Assembly: GCA_016342415.1 (NCBI GenBank)
Contig: JAEIOD010000001.1
Location: 1 to 64,000 of the forward strand
Reading direction: 5' to 3'
From: Clostridiales bacterium
GTDB taxonomy: Bacteria > Bacillota > Clostridia > Peptostreptococcales > Acidaminobacteraceae
Length of the DNA: 64,000 nt
Shown: piece after piece, positions 8,890 through 18,074 of the stretch
Position numbering within the stretch: the stretch's first letter is position 1
Layout of the letters: the number at the start of each line of letters is the position of its first letter
Translations under genes and position numbers: made by a program
The notes under the pieces: generated by a model
Seen by the model: the letters and a program-made list of their open reading frames with translations, nothing else
What the model was told of the DNA's origin: nothing
The model's database searches: none

Positions 8890-9702
8890 TTATTTAATTG
8901 CACTATCAATCATTCCTTTTACAAAATACTTTTGTAACATGATATAGATAATTACTACTGGTACAATTGCCATTAAAGCTGCAGCAGCGGCTGCATTTAA
9001 ATTACTGGAAGATTGACTAAAAAACGATGAAATTGCAAGTGTGACAGTTCGCATCTTGGGATCTTGTAAAAAGAACAATGAAAACTGATAATCATTCCAG
9101 GCCGCGACACATGTAAGGATAATGACCGTAGCTGTCACTGGTTTTAACAATGGCAGAATAATCTTGTAATAAATTTGAAAATCATTACACCCATCTATCA
9201 TCGCAGCTTCATCAATGGTTCTTGGTATGGAAATAATAAAATTCGTATAGATAAAAATACTTAACGGTAATTGGAAAGTTGCAATAATAATGATTATGCC
9301 CCAGTATGTACTGATACCTCCCATTTTTGATAAGTTTGAATAAAGTGGCACCAAAATACTCAATGGCGGTACCATCATAATTGCCAAAATAAGATTCAAG
9401 ACACCTCTATTAAATTTATTTCTTATCCTTGCCAATGGATAAGCCGCCATAGCACCTACAAGCACAATGATTAAAACAGAAATTAATGTAATAATTAATG
9501 AGTTTTTCATCGCACCAAAAATATTGGCTTTCTCTATTGCTGTTACAAAGTTACCTAAATAAAGTTCTTTGGGTAATATCCATCGTGATGTCATATCAGT
9601 CATGGGTTTAAATGCAACATTAATGGTGATATAAAAGGGAATAAAACTGATCATAGAGGCAATTAATGTTAATAGTAACTTAACAACATTTTTCTTCTTC
9701 AT
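8890..9702 (-). CDS. Carbohydrate ABC transporter permease (MsmG/MalG type)
   Basis: This 270-residue protein has six predicted membrane helices. The EAA loop reads EAAMIDGCNDFQIYYKIILP, the site that contacts the ATPase. It is the second permease of a CUT1-family sugar importer and starts one base after the preceding permease ends. The ATPase subunit is absent, which is usual in Firmicutes where one shared MsmX-type ATPase serves several importers. The likely substrate is an alpha-galactoside, given the adjacent GH4 enzyme and regulator. Confidence 0.9.
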   Translation of the reverse strand: MKKKNVVKLLLTLIASMISFIPFYITINVAFKPMTDMTSRWILPKELYLGNFVTAIEKANIFGAMKNSLIITLISVLIIVLVGAMAAYPLARIRNKFNRGVLNLILAIMMVPPLSILVPLYSNLSKMGGISTYWGIIIIIATFQLPLSIFIYTNFIISIPRTIDEAAMIDGCNDFQIYYKIILPLLKPVTATVIILTCVAAWNDYQFSLFFLQDPKMRTVTLAISSFFSQSSSNLNAAAAAALMAIVPVVIIYIMLQKYFVKGMIDSAIK

Positions 9703-10587
9703 TTATAGGTCCACCTCTCTTGATTTAAAGAACTTTTGGGCAACCAAGCTGACTATTATAATAAATGTGAACAGTAGCAAACCAATAACCGATGCATATC
9801 CCGCACTTTGATTATTAAAGTAAGTAAAGTTAACAAGTGTCGAAAGAGAATGTGTTGAATAGCCAGGGCCACCATTTGTTAACGCTTTTACAACATCAAA
9901 TAATTTTAATCCTCCAATAAGATTTAGAACAACCGATGTCGAAATCGCTGGCATTAGAAGAGGTACAGTTATATTAAAAAATTTGGATAGTTTTTTTGCG
10001 CCATCAATGTCTGCTGCTTCATAATACATTTGCGGAATTCCTTGTAAACCAGCCAAATAGATAACCATCGATATGCCATAAAATTGAAGTGTATTTACAA
10101 GAACTATTATCCATACGGTTAAATTGCCTTGTGTCAGCCAATCTACCGGTTCTTTTCCAATTAAAATTAGAATGTCATTGAGTGCACCACCATCGTATTG
10201 TAAAAGGAAGTACCACATGTTACCCATGATAACTGCAGCAATTAACACAGGCATGTATATAATTGTTCTGCCAATTGTTCTGCCTTTAAACTTTGAATTG
10301 ATTAGAAGTGCAGTTGATAAACCAGCTATTTGTTGAAAGACCGTACTACCAACACCATAAATTATTGTATTGGAAAAAGATGACCATACATTTTTATCTT
10401 TGAACATTGCTATGTAATTTTCAAATCCAACGTATTTGTAGGATTGGGAAAAACCATTCCAATTGGTAAAAGATATTTTTATACCCGTGATCATGGGATA
10501 AATAACAAATAAGAAAAATAATAGTATTGCAGGTACATACATAAGATTTGTACTTATGTGATTATGTCTAAACTTCTTCATCTTCAT
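9703..10587 (-). CDS. Carbohydrate ABC transporter permease (MsmF/MalF type)
   Basis: This 294-residue membrane protein has six predicted helices. The cytoplasmic EAA loop reads YEAADIDGAKKLSKFFNITV, followed by PLLMPAISTSVVLNLIGGLK, typical of the MalF-like CUT1 permease. GAGGAAT precedes the ATG. It lies between the binding-protein gene and the second permease in one transcript, and a strong stem-loop separates it from the binding-protein gene. Confidence 0.9.
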   Translation of the reverse strand: MKMKKFRHNHISTNLMYVPAILLFFLFVIYPMITGIKISFTNWNGFSQSYKYVGFENYIAMFKDKNVWSSFSNTIIYGVGSTVFQQIAGLSTALLINSKFKGRTIGRTIIYMPVLIAAVIMGNMWYFLLQYDGGALNDILILIGKEPVDWLTQGNLTVWIIVLVNTLQFYGISMVIYLAGLQGIPQMYYEAADIDGAKKLSKFFNITVPLLMPAISTSVVLNLIGGLKLFDVVKALTNGGPGYSTHSLSTLVNFTYFNNQSAGYASVIGLLLFTFIIIVSLVAQKFFKSREVDL

Positions 10588-10612
10588 ACTTATTCCTCAC
10601 TGATTCTTTATT

Positions 10613-10642
10613 ATAGTAGGTAGGAAGTCTCCTACCTACTAT
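10613..10642 (-). other. Intercistronic stem-loop between binding-protein and permease genes
   Basis: A perfect 13-bp stem (ATAGTAGGTAGGA pairing with 10630-10642) has a 4-base loop and no clear U-run on the transcribed strand. Such hairpins between binding-protein and permease genes often stabilise the upstream mRNA or partly attenuate the downstream genes, giving excess binding protein. That role is inferred here. Confidence 0.75.
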
Positions 10643-10645
10643 TTA

Positions 10646-11944
10646 TTATTGTTGAATTAATCTTAAGTAGTCCGTTTTCATTTTGTCACAAACTTCTTGA
10701 ACGGTCATTTCACCAGCTAATAAACCAGTAGAAGTTGATTCCATTGTCTCCCACATGCCACTTGGTAAGAAAGCTCTATCGAAATAGTTAAAACCTCTTA
10801 AGGCACTATATTCGGCATAAGCACTAGCTAAGTTACCTGTATCAGATTCAACACCTTTTAATCCTGCTGGCAATGCACTTGCAGAAGCAATTGAAGTCAT
10901 GACCTCTGGTCTAGCAAGATATTCTAACAATAATAAAGCTTCTTCTTCGTGCTCCGTATCTTTCCATACGCCAAAAGCATTTCTTTCTCCACTAATCAAG
11001 GTTTTTTCATCATCTTTTGAATCTGACGGAACAGGCATAAATGAAAGATTTGCATCCTCGTTATATCTAAGTGCTTCTCCTATTACATAATTTCCATAGA
11101 ACTCAAATCCAACTTTACCCATTGCCAAGTTTTTAGCTGAATCTGTATAAGTAGAAGACAGTTTGTCTTTGTTCAAAAATCCTTTTTCATCAAGAACCAA
11201 CATAAGATCACAAGCTTCTGCCCATGTATTCCAATCAAAATCGCCACCCAACAAGGTCTCTATATCATTGTCATTTTCATCTGTAATATAAAATGATGGT
11301 GCAACCCAGTCAAAAAAGTTTGCAACTGTCCAATAATCTTTACCACCCATATGTATTGGTGTATAACCAGCATCTTTTATTGACTGACATGCATCTAAGA
11401 AATCATCCCAAGTGTTAATGTTATTTACATCTACACCTGCTGCTTCAATGACATCAACGTTATAGACTATACCTGATAAGTCCATATCTACAGGCAATAC
11501 AAATAACTCACCTTGATCATTTGTAATAACATTTGTAATACCGCTGTTGACTTTATTAGCCCATTCCTGATCATTAAGCGGTCTTAAGTATTCACTGTAT
11601 CTAGCAACTGACCAACCATGAGTTGCCCATAAATCAGGCAAATCATTTGCCCCCATTCTGGTTTTCATTACGGCTTCATAATCTGCTACTCCAGAAACCA
11701 ATTGCACTTCTATGTTCTTGTTTTCTTTTTCAAATCCATCGATTGCTTCTTGAATTGCTACCGTAATACCAAGATCAGTAGCATGGTTAATCATAAATGT
11801 CAATTCTACTTTTTCCTTGGATTCCACAACCGCTGCTCCATTACCACCCTCTGAATTTTGGCTGTTTCCAGTATCATTACTACATCCAACTAACATCGCA
11901 ATAATTAACATTACCATAAATCCTTTGATTAAAAACTTTTTCAT
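10646..11944 (-). CDS. Extracellular sugar-binding lipoprotein of the ABC importer
   Basis: I chose the ATG at 11944, behind GGGGAGG, over the upstream frame start, giving about 432 residues. The N-terminus MKKFLIKGFMVMLIIAMLVG is followed by C, a lipoprotein signal with a lipobox ending VGC. The mature part is a family 1 extracellular solute-binding protein, with blocks such as DLPDLWATHGWS and PLNDQEWANKV. It should be anchored to the outer face of the membrane and deliver oligosaccharide to the two permeases encoded downstream. It is first in the operon and is preceded by repeated regulator sites. Confidence 0.9.
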   Translation of the reverse strand: MKKFLIKGFMVMLIIAMLVGCSNDTGNSQNSEGGNGAAVVESKEKVELTFMINHATDLGITVAIQEAIDGFEKENKNIEVQLVSGVADYEAVMKTRMGANDLPDLWATHGWSVARYSEYLRPLNDQEWANKVNSGITNVITNDQGELFVLPVDMDLSGIVYNVDVIEAAGVDVNNINTWDDFLDACQSIKDAGYTPIHMGGKDYWTVANFFDWVAPSFYITDENDNDIETLLGGDFDWNTWAEACDLMLVLDEKGFLNKDKLSSTYTDSAKNLAMGKVGFEFYGNYVIGEALRYNEDANLSFMPVPSDSKDDEKTLISGERNAFGVWKDTEHEEEALLLLEYLARPEVMTSIASASALPAGLKGVESDTGNLASAYAEYSALRGFNYFDRAFLPSGMWETMESTSTGLLAGEMTVQEVCDKMKTDYLRLIQQ

Positions 11945-12040
11945 TTTTTCCTCCCCATATAACATATTTTCCTAGACAATTTGTTGTACCAATGCAACTT
12001 ATAAGGTAAGTCTACTTTAAAATTTCGCAATCTTATATGG

Positions 12041-12102
12041 TCTAATGTTAGGTGGCATAGGTTTAATGTTAGTCCTTTTCAGAATTTACTGATAACATTA
12101 GA
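12041..12102 (-). promoter_or_regulatory. Repeated operator sites upstream of the sugar importer
   Basis: TCTAATGTTAG at 12041-12051 and TTTAATGTTAG at 12062-12072 are direct repeats exactly 21 bp apart, two helical turns. An inverted copy, TAACATTAGA, lies at 12093-12102. They lie about 100 bp upstream of the binding-protein start. Direct repeats at this spacing suit an AraC-type dimer, and the AraC gene at 7500 is the obvious candidate. Binding is inferred. Confidence 0.6.
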
Positions 12103-12227
12103 AGGTTGTATAAACGGCTAAAATCAACCGTAACAATATAAACAAAAAAAATAAAAAAACATATTCATTTAAAATATGTCTTTTTACTCAATAATTTATT
12201 ATGTCTAATACTTGTTTTTGGATATTA

Positions 12228-12440
12228 TCATTTTGCACACCACTTTATACCATTTAAAAGTAAATCTTGACTTGAAGGGCAGAACAACTCATCTATAGAG
12301 TGGGCCAAAGCAGTATAAAACACTTGACCTTTACCATAATGTTTAGTCCAAGCTATTAATCTTTTCAGGTGTATGACCATCCCAATCACCCCAAATAACT
12401 AATATTTTTTCATATAGACTCCATTTAAATTATAAGTTTC
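12228..12440 (-). pseudogene. C-terminal remnant of a ThuA-like protein
   Basis: The minus strand reads IAWTKHYGKGQVFYTALAHS and then LLLNGIKWCAK before a TGA at 12230-12228. This matches the C-terminus of ThuA-domain (trehalose-utilisation, glutamine-amidotransferase-like) proteins, which usually read AWxxxYGKGRVFYTxLGH. Upstream the frame breaks within 60-70 codons and no start is found. It looks like a decayed gene of an earlier sugar locus. The rest of 11945-12627 holds only the operator sites and AT-rich sequence. Confidence 0.65.
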
Positions 12441-12629
12441 CCACTGTTTTTCTCTTAGAATATTTTACGATATATCATATAAATGCACAGTTCGTTTAAG
12501 AGTAAAATAAAATCAGTATCAATAATCTGAAGCTATAACGAACAGCACCAATAATCCGTTATGCAAATTATTTGAGTTGATTTATGCTTCCAACTCCAAG
12601 CAACTCCTGTTATACAATATATAATATTC

Positions 12630-13442
12630 TTAGAATTTTACCACAATCACTTCATAGTCCTCAATTAAATCAAAGCCCACTTTCTGAGCTATCTTAACCG
12701 AAGGGTAATTCTTTAACCAACTGTCCCAGTAAGGCATCAAGTCTATTTCTGTACACTTATCAACAAATTTAGATGCAACCATTGTAGCGATGCCTTTTCC
12801 CTGTTCATCCTCAACTGTTTCTATACCTATACCACAAGACTTGTTACTAATAAACTCTGCTGTACACCAAGATAGCAACTTGTTTTCTCTGACAGCACAG
12901 TATCCAAATCCATGTTTTATAAATGATTTTGTGTTTCCCCACATACCGTTTATTTCATTTTTAAGTTCACTCAAGTTTTCTAGGTTACTATCGAGTATTT
13001 CTTGATCAATGGTTTTTATATCACAGAAGTCATATTCTAAAGTTCTTTGTGTATTTTGAGTTATATCATATCTGTATAACGACTTAACACTTTCGTGTAC
13101 AATTGACTCTTTAAAAACATTTTTCACTTCATTTTTTATAGTATCTGATGAATACGATATGAGAATGTGATCATCAAACCTTTCCCTAAGCTCATCAGTC
13201 AATATATGCTCTTCAATGAACTTTATGCATTCTTTATATAGATTGGCATCAGCCGTTTCTCCACCTATGTATAAGACAAAATTACCGCCGTCCATGACTA
13301 CATAAAGTTCAGGATTATCCAGGCTGTTAACATATATTTGACCATATGTATGTCCATTAATTATTGATTCAAAAACAAAACTTTTCTTGTTTGAGTTTAA
13401 TAATGCTTTTACATCTTTTGTATAGTTTATTACTTTGTACAT
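12630..13442 (-). CDS. GNAT acetyltransferase of the two-domain type
   Basis: The ATG at 13442 is preceded by GGAGG, and the four extra codons upstream contain that site, so the shorter start is preferred (270 residues). The C-terminal half is a GNAT domain, with GIGIETVEDEQGKGIATMVA as the acetyl-CoA loop and YPSVKIAQKVGFDLI as motif B. The N-terminal half resembles the domain found in the GNAT_acetyltran family. The substrate is unknown. It follows rsgA by 15 bases and is probably cotranscribed with it. Confidence 0.8.
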   Translation of the reverse strand: MYKVINYTKDVKALLNSNKKSFVFESIINGHTYGQIYVNSLDNPELYVVMDGGNFVLYIGGETADANLYKECIKFIEEHILTDELRERFDDHILISYSSDTIKNEVKNVFKESIVHESVKSLYRYDITQNTQRTLEYDFCDIKTIDQEILDSNLENLSELKNEINGMWGNTKSFIKHGFGYCAVRENKLLSWCTAEFISNKSCGIGIETVEDEQGKGIATMVASKFVDKCTEIDLMPYWDSWLKNYPSVKIAQKVGFDLIEDYEVIVVKF

Positions 13443-13457
13443 TTTAGCCTCCATAAT

Positions 13458-14534
13458 CTATTTCTTATCTAATCTAGTGTAAAACTTATTGTATTGTACC
13501 TCAGCCATTCTTTTGGCTTTACTATTGTAATTCACTTCACCATATTGATCTAAATAACTCTCATACCTGTTTCTTGAAAGATCTCCACTTTCAAGAGCTT
13601 TCTTAATTGCACATCCAATTTCAGTATCATGTTTACAATCTCGGTACTTACATTTTTCAATGAGCTCAACAACATCTCTAAAATTTTTATCAACTGCTGA
13701 TTCATCACACCAAAGTTGTAATTCTCTTAAACCCGGTGTATCGATTATCATACAACCAGTCTTATGAAATAACATCTGACTTGTACTTGTAGTATGTCTG
13801 CCTTTTCCATTAGAGGTACTGATCATACTTGTTTTCTGACCTTCAGTACCTAATAAGTAATTGGTGATAGTAGATTTACCGACTCCAGAGGAACCAAAAA
13901 ATACCACAGTCTTTCCTGATAACATATACGTGTTAAAACAATCCATATTGATATCTGAGGTTGCACTCACAGCATGTACAGGTACATCAAATGCCACTTC
14001 TCTAACCTCACTGATATACTTTTCAATATTATCCGTTACATCCACTTTATTCAAAATTATAACTGGTGTCACACCACAATTATATGCTAAGGTAAGATAC
14101 CTTTCTATTCTGCTGATATTAAAGTTTCCATCAACGCTCATCACTATAAAAACTGTATCTACATTAGCTGCAAGTACTTGTTCTTCAGGTGTTCCACCAA
14201 TAATTCTACCGTCTCTAATTTTACGACCACCAGAAACCGGCATTTTTCTGGTAAAAGCATTTTCTCTTTCGAGAAGGCCATGAATTACTCCTGACGTTTC
14301 ACCAATAAACTTAGCAACTACAACCCAGTCACCAACTGATGGATAATCTCTGTGTCTTTGTGACTTGTATCGGTATCTACCAGATACTTCAGCATTTAAT
14401 ATTTCACCATTACAAAGTAGTTTATATTTATATCTTTCACTACAAATAACTCTTGCTACCAAGAAATCCTTATCTTTATATAACATGTATTTTTCTTCAA
14501 AAGATTCGTTCCAACCCAACTTACTTTTTTCCAT
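13458..14534 (-). CDS. rsgA: Ribosome small subunit-dependent GTPase A
   Basis: This 358-residue protein has an N-terminal OB fold. The GTPase domain is circularly permuted: NKVD (G4) comes before the P-loop GSSGVGKST (G1), and the G3 element DTPGL follows. The C-terminal zinc-binding part shows CKYRDCKHDTEIGCAIKKAL. This is the RsgA/YjeQ order. The protein assists late 30S subunit maturation, and GTP hydrolysis releases it. GTGAGG precedes the start. It is followed by the GNAT gene. Confidence 0.93.
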   Translation of the reverse strand: MEKSKLGWNESFEEKYMLYKDKDFLVARVICSERYKYKLLCNGEILNAEVSGRYRYKSQRHRDYPSVGDWVVVAKFIGETSGVIHGLLERENAFTRKMPVSGGRKIRDGRIIGGTPEEQVLAANVDTVFIVMSVDGNFNISRIERYLTLAYNCGVTPVIILNKVDVTDNIEKYISEVREVAFDVPVHAVSATSDINMDCFNTYMLSGKTVVFFGSSGVGKSTITNYLLGTEGQKTSMISTSNGKGRHTTSTSQMLFHKTGCMIIDTPGLRELQLWCDESAVDKNFRDVVELIEKCKYRDCKHDTEIGCAIKKALESGDLSRNRYESYLDQYGEVNYNSKAKRMAEVQYNKFYTRLDKK

Positions 14535-14847
14535 TAATACCTCACTCTAATAATATCATCCTCATTATATTTTATACCAAAATAAAGAGACCAAACCTGC
14601 ATACTTTTCATTTAATTGTTTTTTACTTTATACTTCATTGATAGACTATCCAACATATAATAACTTCTTAACTTTTTAAAATTGCCTAAATGACAAAAAA
14701 AATTGCACCTTTATTCATTATCCTAAGTGAACTATTTCTTCATAGTAAAGGAATTATATGGTGATACTTAAATATCATTGGGTATATACACTTTGTTATT
14801 GGTTTATGATACCATTATAAGTTAATGCCAGTAGAGGAGGGATTATT
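14535..14847. other. Divergent intergenic region, rsgA / metallo-beta-lactamase gene
   Basis: 313 AT-rich bases between divergent genes. They must hold both promoters, but I could not assign clear -35/-10 pairs. The only firm signal is GAGGAGGG just before the start at 14848. Confidence 0.5.
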
Positions 14848-15663
14848 ATGGATTATAAAAAAACGCTAAAAGTTGCTAAAGGTATATTCTGGGTAGGATA
14901 TAATGATGAGAAAAACGGACTGCATTCAAATCCCTATCTAATTATTGAAGGAGAAGAAGCTCTTTTGATAGATGGTGGTAGTAGACCGGATTTCAGTACA
15001 GTAATGAGTAAAATACTCCAAACAGGAATCAATCCGGATCAAATTGTAAGACTCATCTATCAGCACTATGATCCTGATTTAGTCGGCAGTGTTTCAAATT
15101 TTGAGAGTATCATACACAACAGCGAACTAGAAGTCATTTCACAAAAGCAGAATAATATTTTTATCCAACACTACTCTACAGTATCTAAACTAAGATGTAT
15201 TAATAAATTAGGAAAGTCTTGGGGTTTTAGAACTGGTAGAAGATTAAGATTTATCAATACGCCATATGCACATTCTCCTGGGAGTTTTATGAGTTATGAT
15301 GAGGAGACTAAAACACTTTTCAGTTCTGATATATTCGGTTCTTATGGTTTGGATTGGGAATTATACTTGGAGATTTCAGAAACGTGTAAAACTTGTACAA
15401 CACACAATAACTGTCCTGAAGGATATAATTCTTGTTTCTTACCTGGCATCATAAAATTTCACCAAGTTATTATGACCTCAAAAGAAGCTCTGAAATATGC
15501 ACTTGATCAAGTTAGTGAACTTGATGTGGATCTAATAGCACCACAACACGGCAGCTTAATTAAAGGAAAAGAAAGTATTCGTTTTATCATAGAAAAACTT
15601 TATGAAATTAATGATGTCGGTATTGATGGTGTTCATAACAAAGGAGAAAATCACATATGGTAA
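14848..15663 (+). CDS. Metallo-beta-lactamase fold protein, diiron oxygen-binding type
   Basis: This 271-residue protein resembles the flavodiiron/ODP branch of the metallo-beta-lactamase fold. The usual HxHxDH motif is replaced by QHYDPDLVGS. Further probable iron ligands are in TPYAHSPGSF, SSDIFGSYG and PQHGSL. In known ODP proteins such a diiron site binds oxygen. A cysteine-rich insert (CKTCTTHNNCPEGYNSC) around residues 188-204 is unusual and could bind an extra metal. The gene overlaps a diguanylate cyclase gene by seven bases, which suggests an oxygen-responsive c-di-GMP module. That functional link is inferred. Confidence 0.8.
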   Translation: MDYKKTLKVAKGIFWVGYNDEKNGLHSNPYLIIEGEEALLIDGGSRPDFSTVMSKILQTGINPDQIVRLIYQHYDPDLVGSVSNFESIIHNSELEVISQKQNNIFIQHYSTVSKLRCINKLGKSWGFRTGRRLRFINTPYAHSPGSFMSYDEETKTLFSSDIFGSYGLDWELYLEISETCKTCTTHNNCPEGYNSCFLPGIIKFHQVIMTSKEALKYALDQVSELDVDLIAPQHGSLIKGKESIRFIIEKLYEINDVGIDGVHNKGENHIW

Positions 15664-16352
15664 TTACGATTGAGAATCTAATAAAGACTCTGAATCTTGA
15701 TGATTCTGACGATCGTATTGATCAATTTACAAGAATGATGCTAGAAGCTATAGCAACTAAAGAAGATAATATCATAATGAACGAACTCATGCTAGACATC
15801 ATACAGAACAATTCAGATTTAAATAAACAGTTGGAAATACAACTTGATGAAATCAAGCGGTTATCTGTTACAGATCAACTAACAGGTATTTATAATCGTC
15901 GAAAGTTCATAGAAGTTTTGGACAAGGAAATAAATCGATTTACCCATTACAGCCATTCCTTTACACTTATTATGTTTGATATTGATCACTTCAAAAATGT
16001 TAATGATACTTACGGACATGATGTTGGAGATTTAGTATTAAAAGAACTTTCTTCTTTGGTTAAAAGAAGACTCCGTGCATCGGATACTTTCTCCCGTTGG
16101 GGTGGTGAGGAGTTTATGATTCTTGCTGCTGAAACCGATTCTAAAGAAGCAAAAGGAATTGCAGAAAATATTAGAATGATTATTGAGGAAAATGATTTTT
16201 CACCAGTACCTCAAGTCACTTGCAGCTTTGGTGTCATGACCTGTGATAAAAAATCATTGTGTGATATCACAATACTTTCTAAAAAAGTCGATGAGGCCCT
16301 TTATAAGGCCAAGGAAACAGGAAGAAATCGTGTAGTTGTATATGAAAATTAA
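15657..16352 (+). CDS. GGDEF diguanylate cyclase
   Basis: This 231-residue protein has a short N-terminal helical part (about residues 1-65) and a GGDEF domain from SVTDQLTGIYNRRKF to the end. The active-site loop is GGEEF within RWGGEEFMIL, so it should make c-di-GMP from two GTP. It has no membrane segment or separate sensor domain. The coupled upstream diiron protein is the likely sensor partner. GGAG lies ten bases before the ATG, inside the upstream gene. Confidence 0.9.
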   Translation: MVITIENLIKTLNLDDSDDRIDQFTRMMLEAIATKEDNIIMNELMLDIIQNNSDLNKQLEIQLDEIKRLSVTDQLTGIYNRRKFIEVLDKEINRFTHYSHSFTLIMFDIDHFKNVNDTYGHDVGDLVLKELSSLVKRRLRASDTFSRWGGEEFMILAAETDSKEAKGIAENIRMIIEENDFSPVPQVTCSFGVMTCDKKSLCDITILSKKVDEALYKAKETGRNRVVVYEN

Positions 16353-16367
16353 ATTCTTACTTACAAA

Positions 16368-16407
16368 AAGAACATACCAATCATATATTATGAACTGGCA
16401 TGTTCTT
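16368..16407. terminator. Bidirectional terminator
   Basis: AAGAACATACCA pairs with TGGCATGTTCTT (one mismatch), flanked by A-rich and T-rich tracts. It lies between the convergent cyclase and GH4 genes. Confidence 0.8.
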
Positions 16408-16482
16408 AGTTTTAATGTTTGTTCAATTTGAATCATCTTTGCAAGTAGATGAAAAGGTCTACATTGTTATTTGATCTTGTGT

Positions 16483-17889
16483 TTACAAACGATTTATTAC
16501 ATCTTTAAATTGTGGTAAATAGTCTTTGTGAGCTAGCAACATTTCATCCAAAAGTGTTTGTGCTATTTTACCACTCGGAACCAAAGGATTGATTGTAAAT
16601 GCTTGCAATGCAGCACTATAATCCCCTGTTACGGCAGCCATGATAGTAGTTAATTCCATATCTTTCATGTGTTGTAACAACCCTCTACTTGACGTGTCAA
16701 ATGTTCCCCATGAAATTGGTACCGGACCATTAGAAGTAATTACAGAACTCACTTCAACCACTACATCATCTGGTAAATCAGAAATGGCACCTTCGTTTCT
16801 TGTACTAACTACCATATGACTACGCTTGTCATTGTATATTGATGAGATTAGCTCACAAGCAGCATCTGAGTAATAAGCTCCACCACGTTTTGCAAGCTGT
16901 GGTGGTTTGATTGATAAATTAGGATCTTTGTAAAGCTCAAATAATTCTGTTTCTGTACGTTTTACGACTTCAGCTCTAGTTTCACCTTTATCGTATGCTT
17001 CTAACTCTTCTTTTAACATATCATCAGTAATATAATAATATCTATGGTACATACATGGAATAATGCCTAGATTCATAACCTGCTCAGGTAAAAATCCTAT
17101 ATTAGGAATATTTTGTACGCCAGAATTTTGTACTGCATCTTCGTTATTACCATCACTTGGATTTGATTGACCCATTATTTTTTCCAAAGCTTTCCCTAGT
17201 CCGTCTGGTGATGAATATGCAAGTTCTATTACTTCTTTAGTTTTTTCTTTTCCCGTCTTATCCCATACACGGTGCCAATGGAAATGATTCAATCCTCCAA
17301 AACGGAAGAATAAATTTTCTTCTTTTTCTTCTAATGCACCTGCTGCAATTTTATTACACATAATAGGAACATTACACAGACCAACCACTTTGTCCCAGTT
17401 ACCATAACGAATAACCGCTTCTGTCACCATTCCTGATGGATTTGTGAAGTTGACCAACCATGCATCTGGACAAAGTTCCTTCATTTCTTCAACAATATCT
17501 AATATAACAGGGATAGTACGAAAAGCTTTAAACATGCCTCCTGCACCATTTGTCTCTTGTCCAATAATGCCATGAGATAATGGAATTCTTTCGTCTTTAA
17601 TACGTGCATCCAACAAACCCACTCTAAGTTGAGTTGACACAAAATCAGCATCTTTTAATGCTGCTCTACGGTCTAATGTTAAATTCACTTCCCAATCCAA
17701 TCCTGCTGCTTTAACCATTCTTTTTGCCAAAGCACCGACTATTTCTAATTTCTCCAATCCAGCCTCAATATCGACTAGCCAAAGTTCTTTAATATCCAAT
17801 TCATCTTTTCTTTTAATAAAACCTTCTATTAGTTCTGGTGTGTAACTTGATCCGCCACCAATAGTAACAATTTTTAATTTCTTTTTCAT
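16483..17889 (-). CDS. GH4 family 6-phospho-beta-glucosidase
   Basis: This 468-residue protein begins KLKIVTIGGGSSYTPELIEG, the NAD-binding start of GH4. The metal site reads VGLCNVPIMC; the CNVP form is typical of 6-phospho-beta-glucosidases. GLNHFHW and VNFTNPSG are also present. It needs NAD+ and Mn2+ and cleaves phosphorylated beta-glucosides in the cytosol. No PTS genes are in the window. AGG-rich sequence precedes the ATG. The RpiR regulator gene lies just upstream on the same strand and probably controls it. Confidence 0.9.
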   Translation of the reverse strand: MKKKLKIVTIGGGSSYTPELIEGFIKRKDELDIKELWLVDIEAGLEKLEIVGALAKRMVKAAGLDWEVNLTLDRRAALKDADFVSTQLRVGLLDARIKDERIPLSHGIIGQETNGAGGMFKAFRTIPVILDIVEEMKELCPDAWLVNFTNPSGMVTEAVIRYGNWDKVVGLCNVPIMCNKIAAGALEEKEENLFFRFGGLNHFHWHRVWDKTGKEKTKEVIELAYSSPDGLGKALEKIMGQSNPSDGNNEDAVQNSGVQNIPNIGFLPEQVMNLGIIPCMYHRYYYITDDMLKEELEAYDKGETRAEVVKRTETELFELYKDPNLSIKPPQLAKRGGAYYSDAACELISSIYNDKRSHMVVSTRNEGAISDLPDDVVVEVSSVITSNGPVPISWGTFDTSSRGLLQHMKDMELTTIMAAVTGDYSAALQAFTINPLVPSGKIAQTLLDEMLLAHKDYLPQFKDVINRL

Positions 17890-18018
17890 ATTATGCCCTC
17901 CATTTGATAATCATTATAATTTAAACTATAAATCATTAATATATACCTAGAGAGTATAGTCACAAAGGGAATGGCTTAGTCACATGTTCCATCTAAAAAA
18001 CACTGTGTCACAGACAAC

Positions 18019-18052
18019 AAAAAACCCCCTTAGCTTGTAAACTCGGGAGGTT
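18019..18052 (-). terminator. Rho-independent terminator after the RpiR gene
   Basis: On the minus strand, AACCTCCC pairs with GGGGGTT (one bulge) and is followed by a run of T. It would end the regulator transcript before the GH4 gene. Confidence 0.7.
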
Positions 18053-18074
18053 CAATTATTTTACTTTTATTGTT

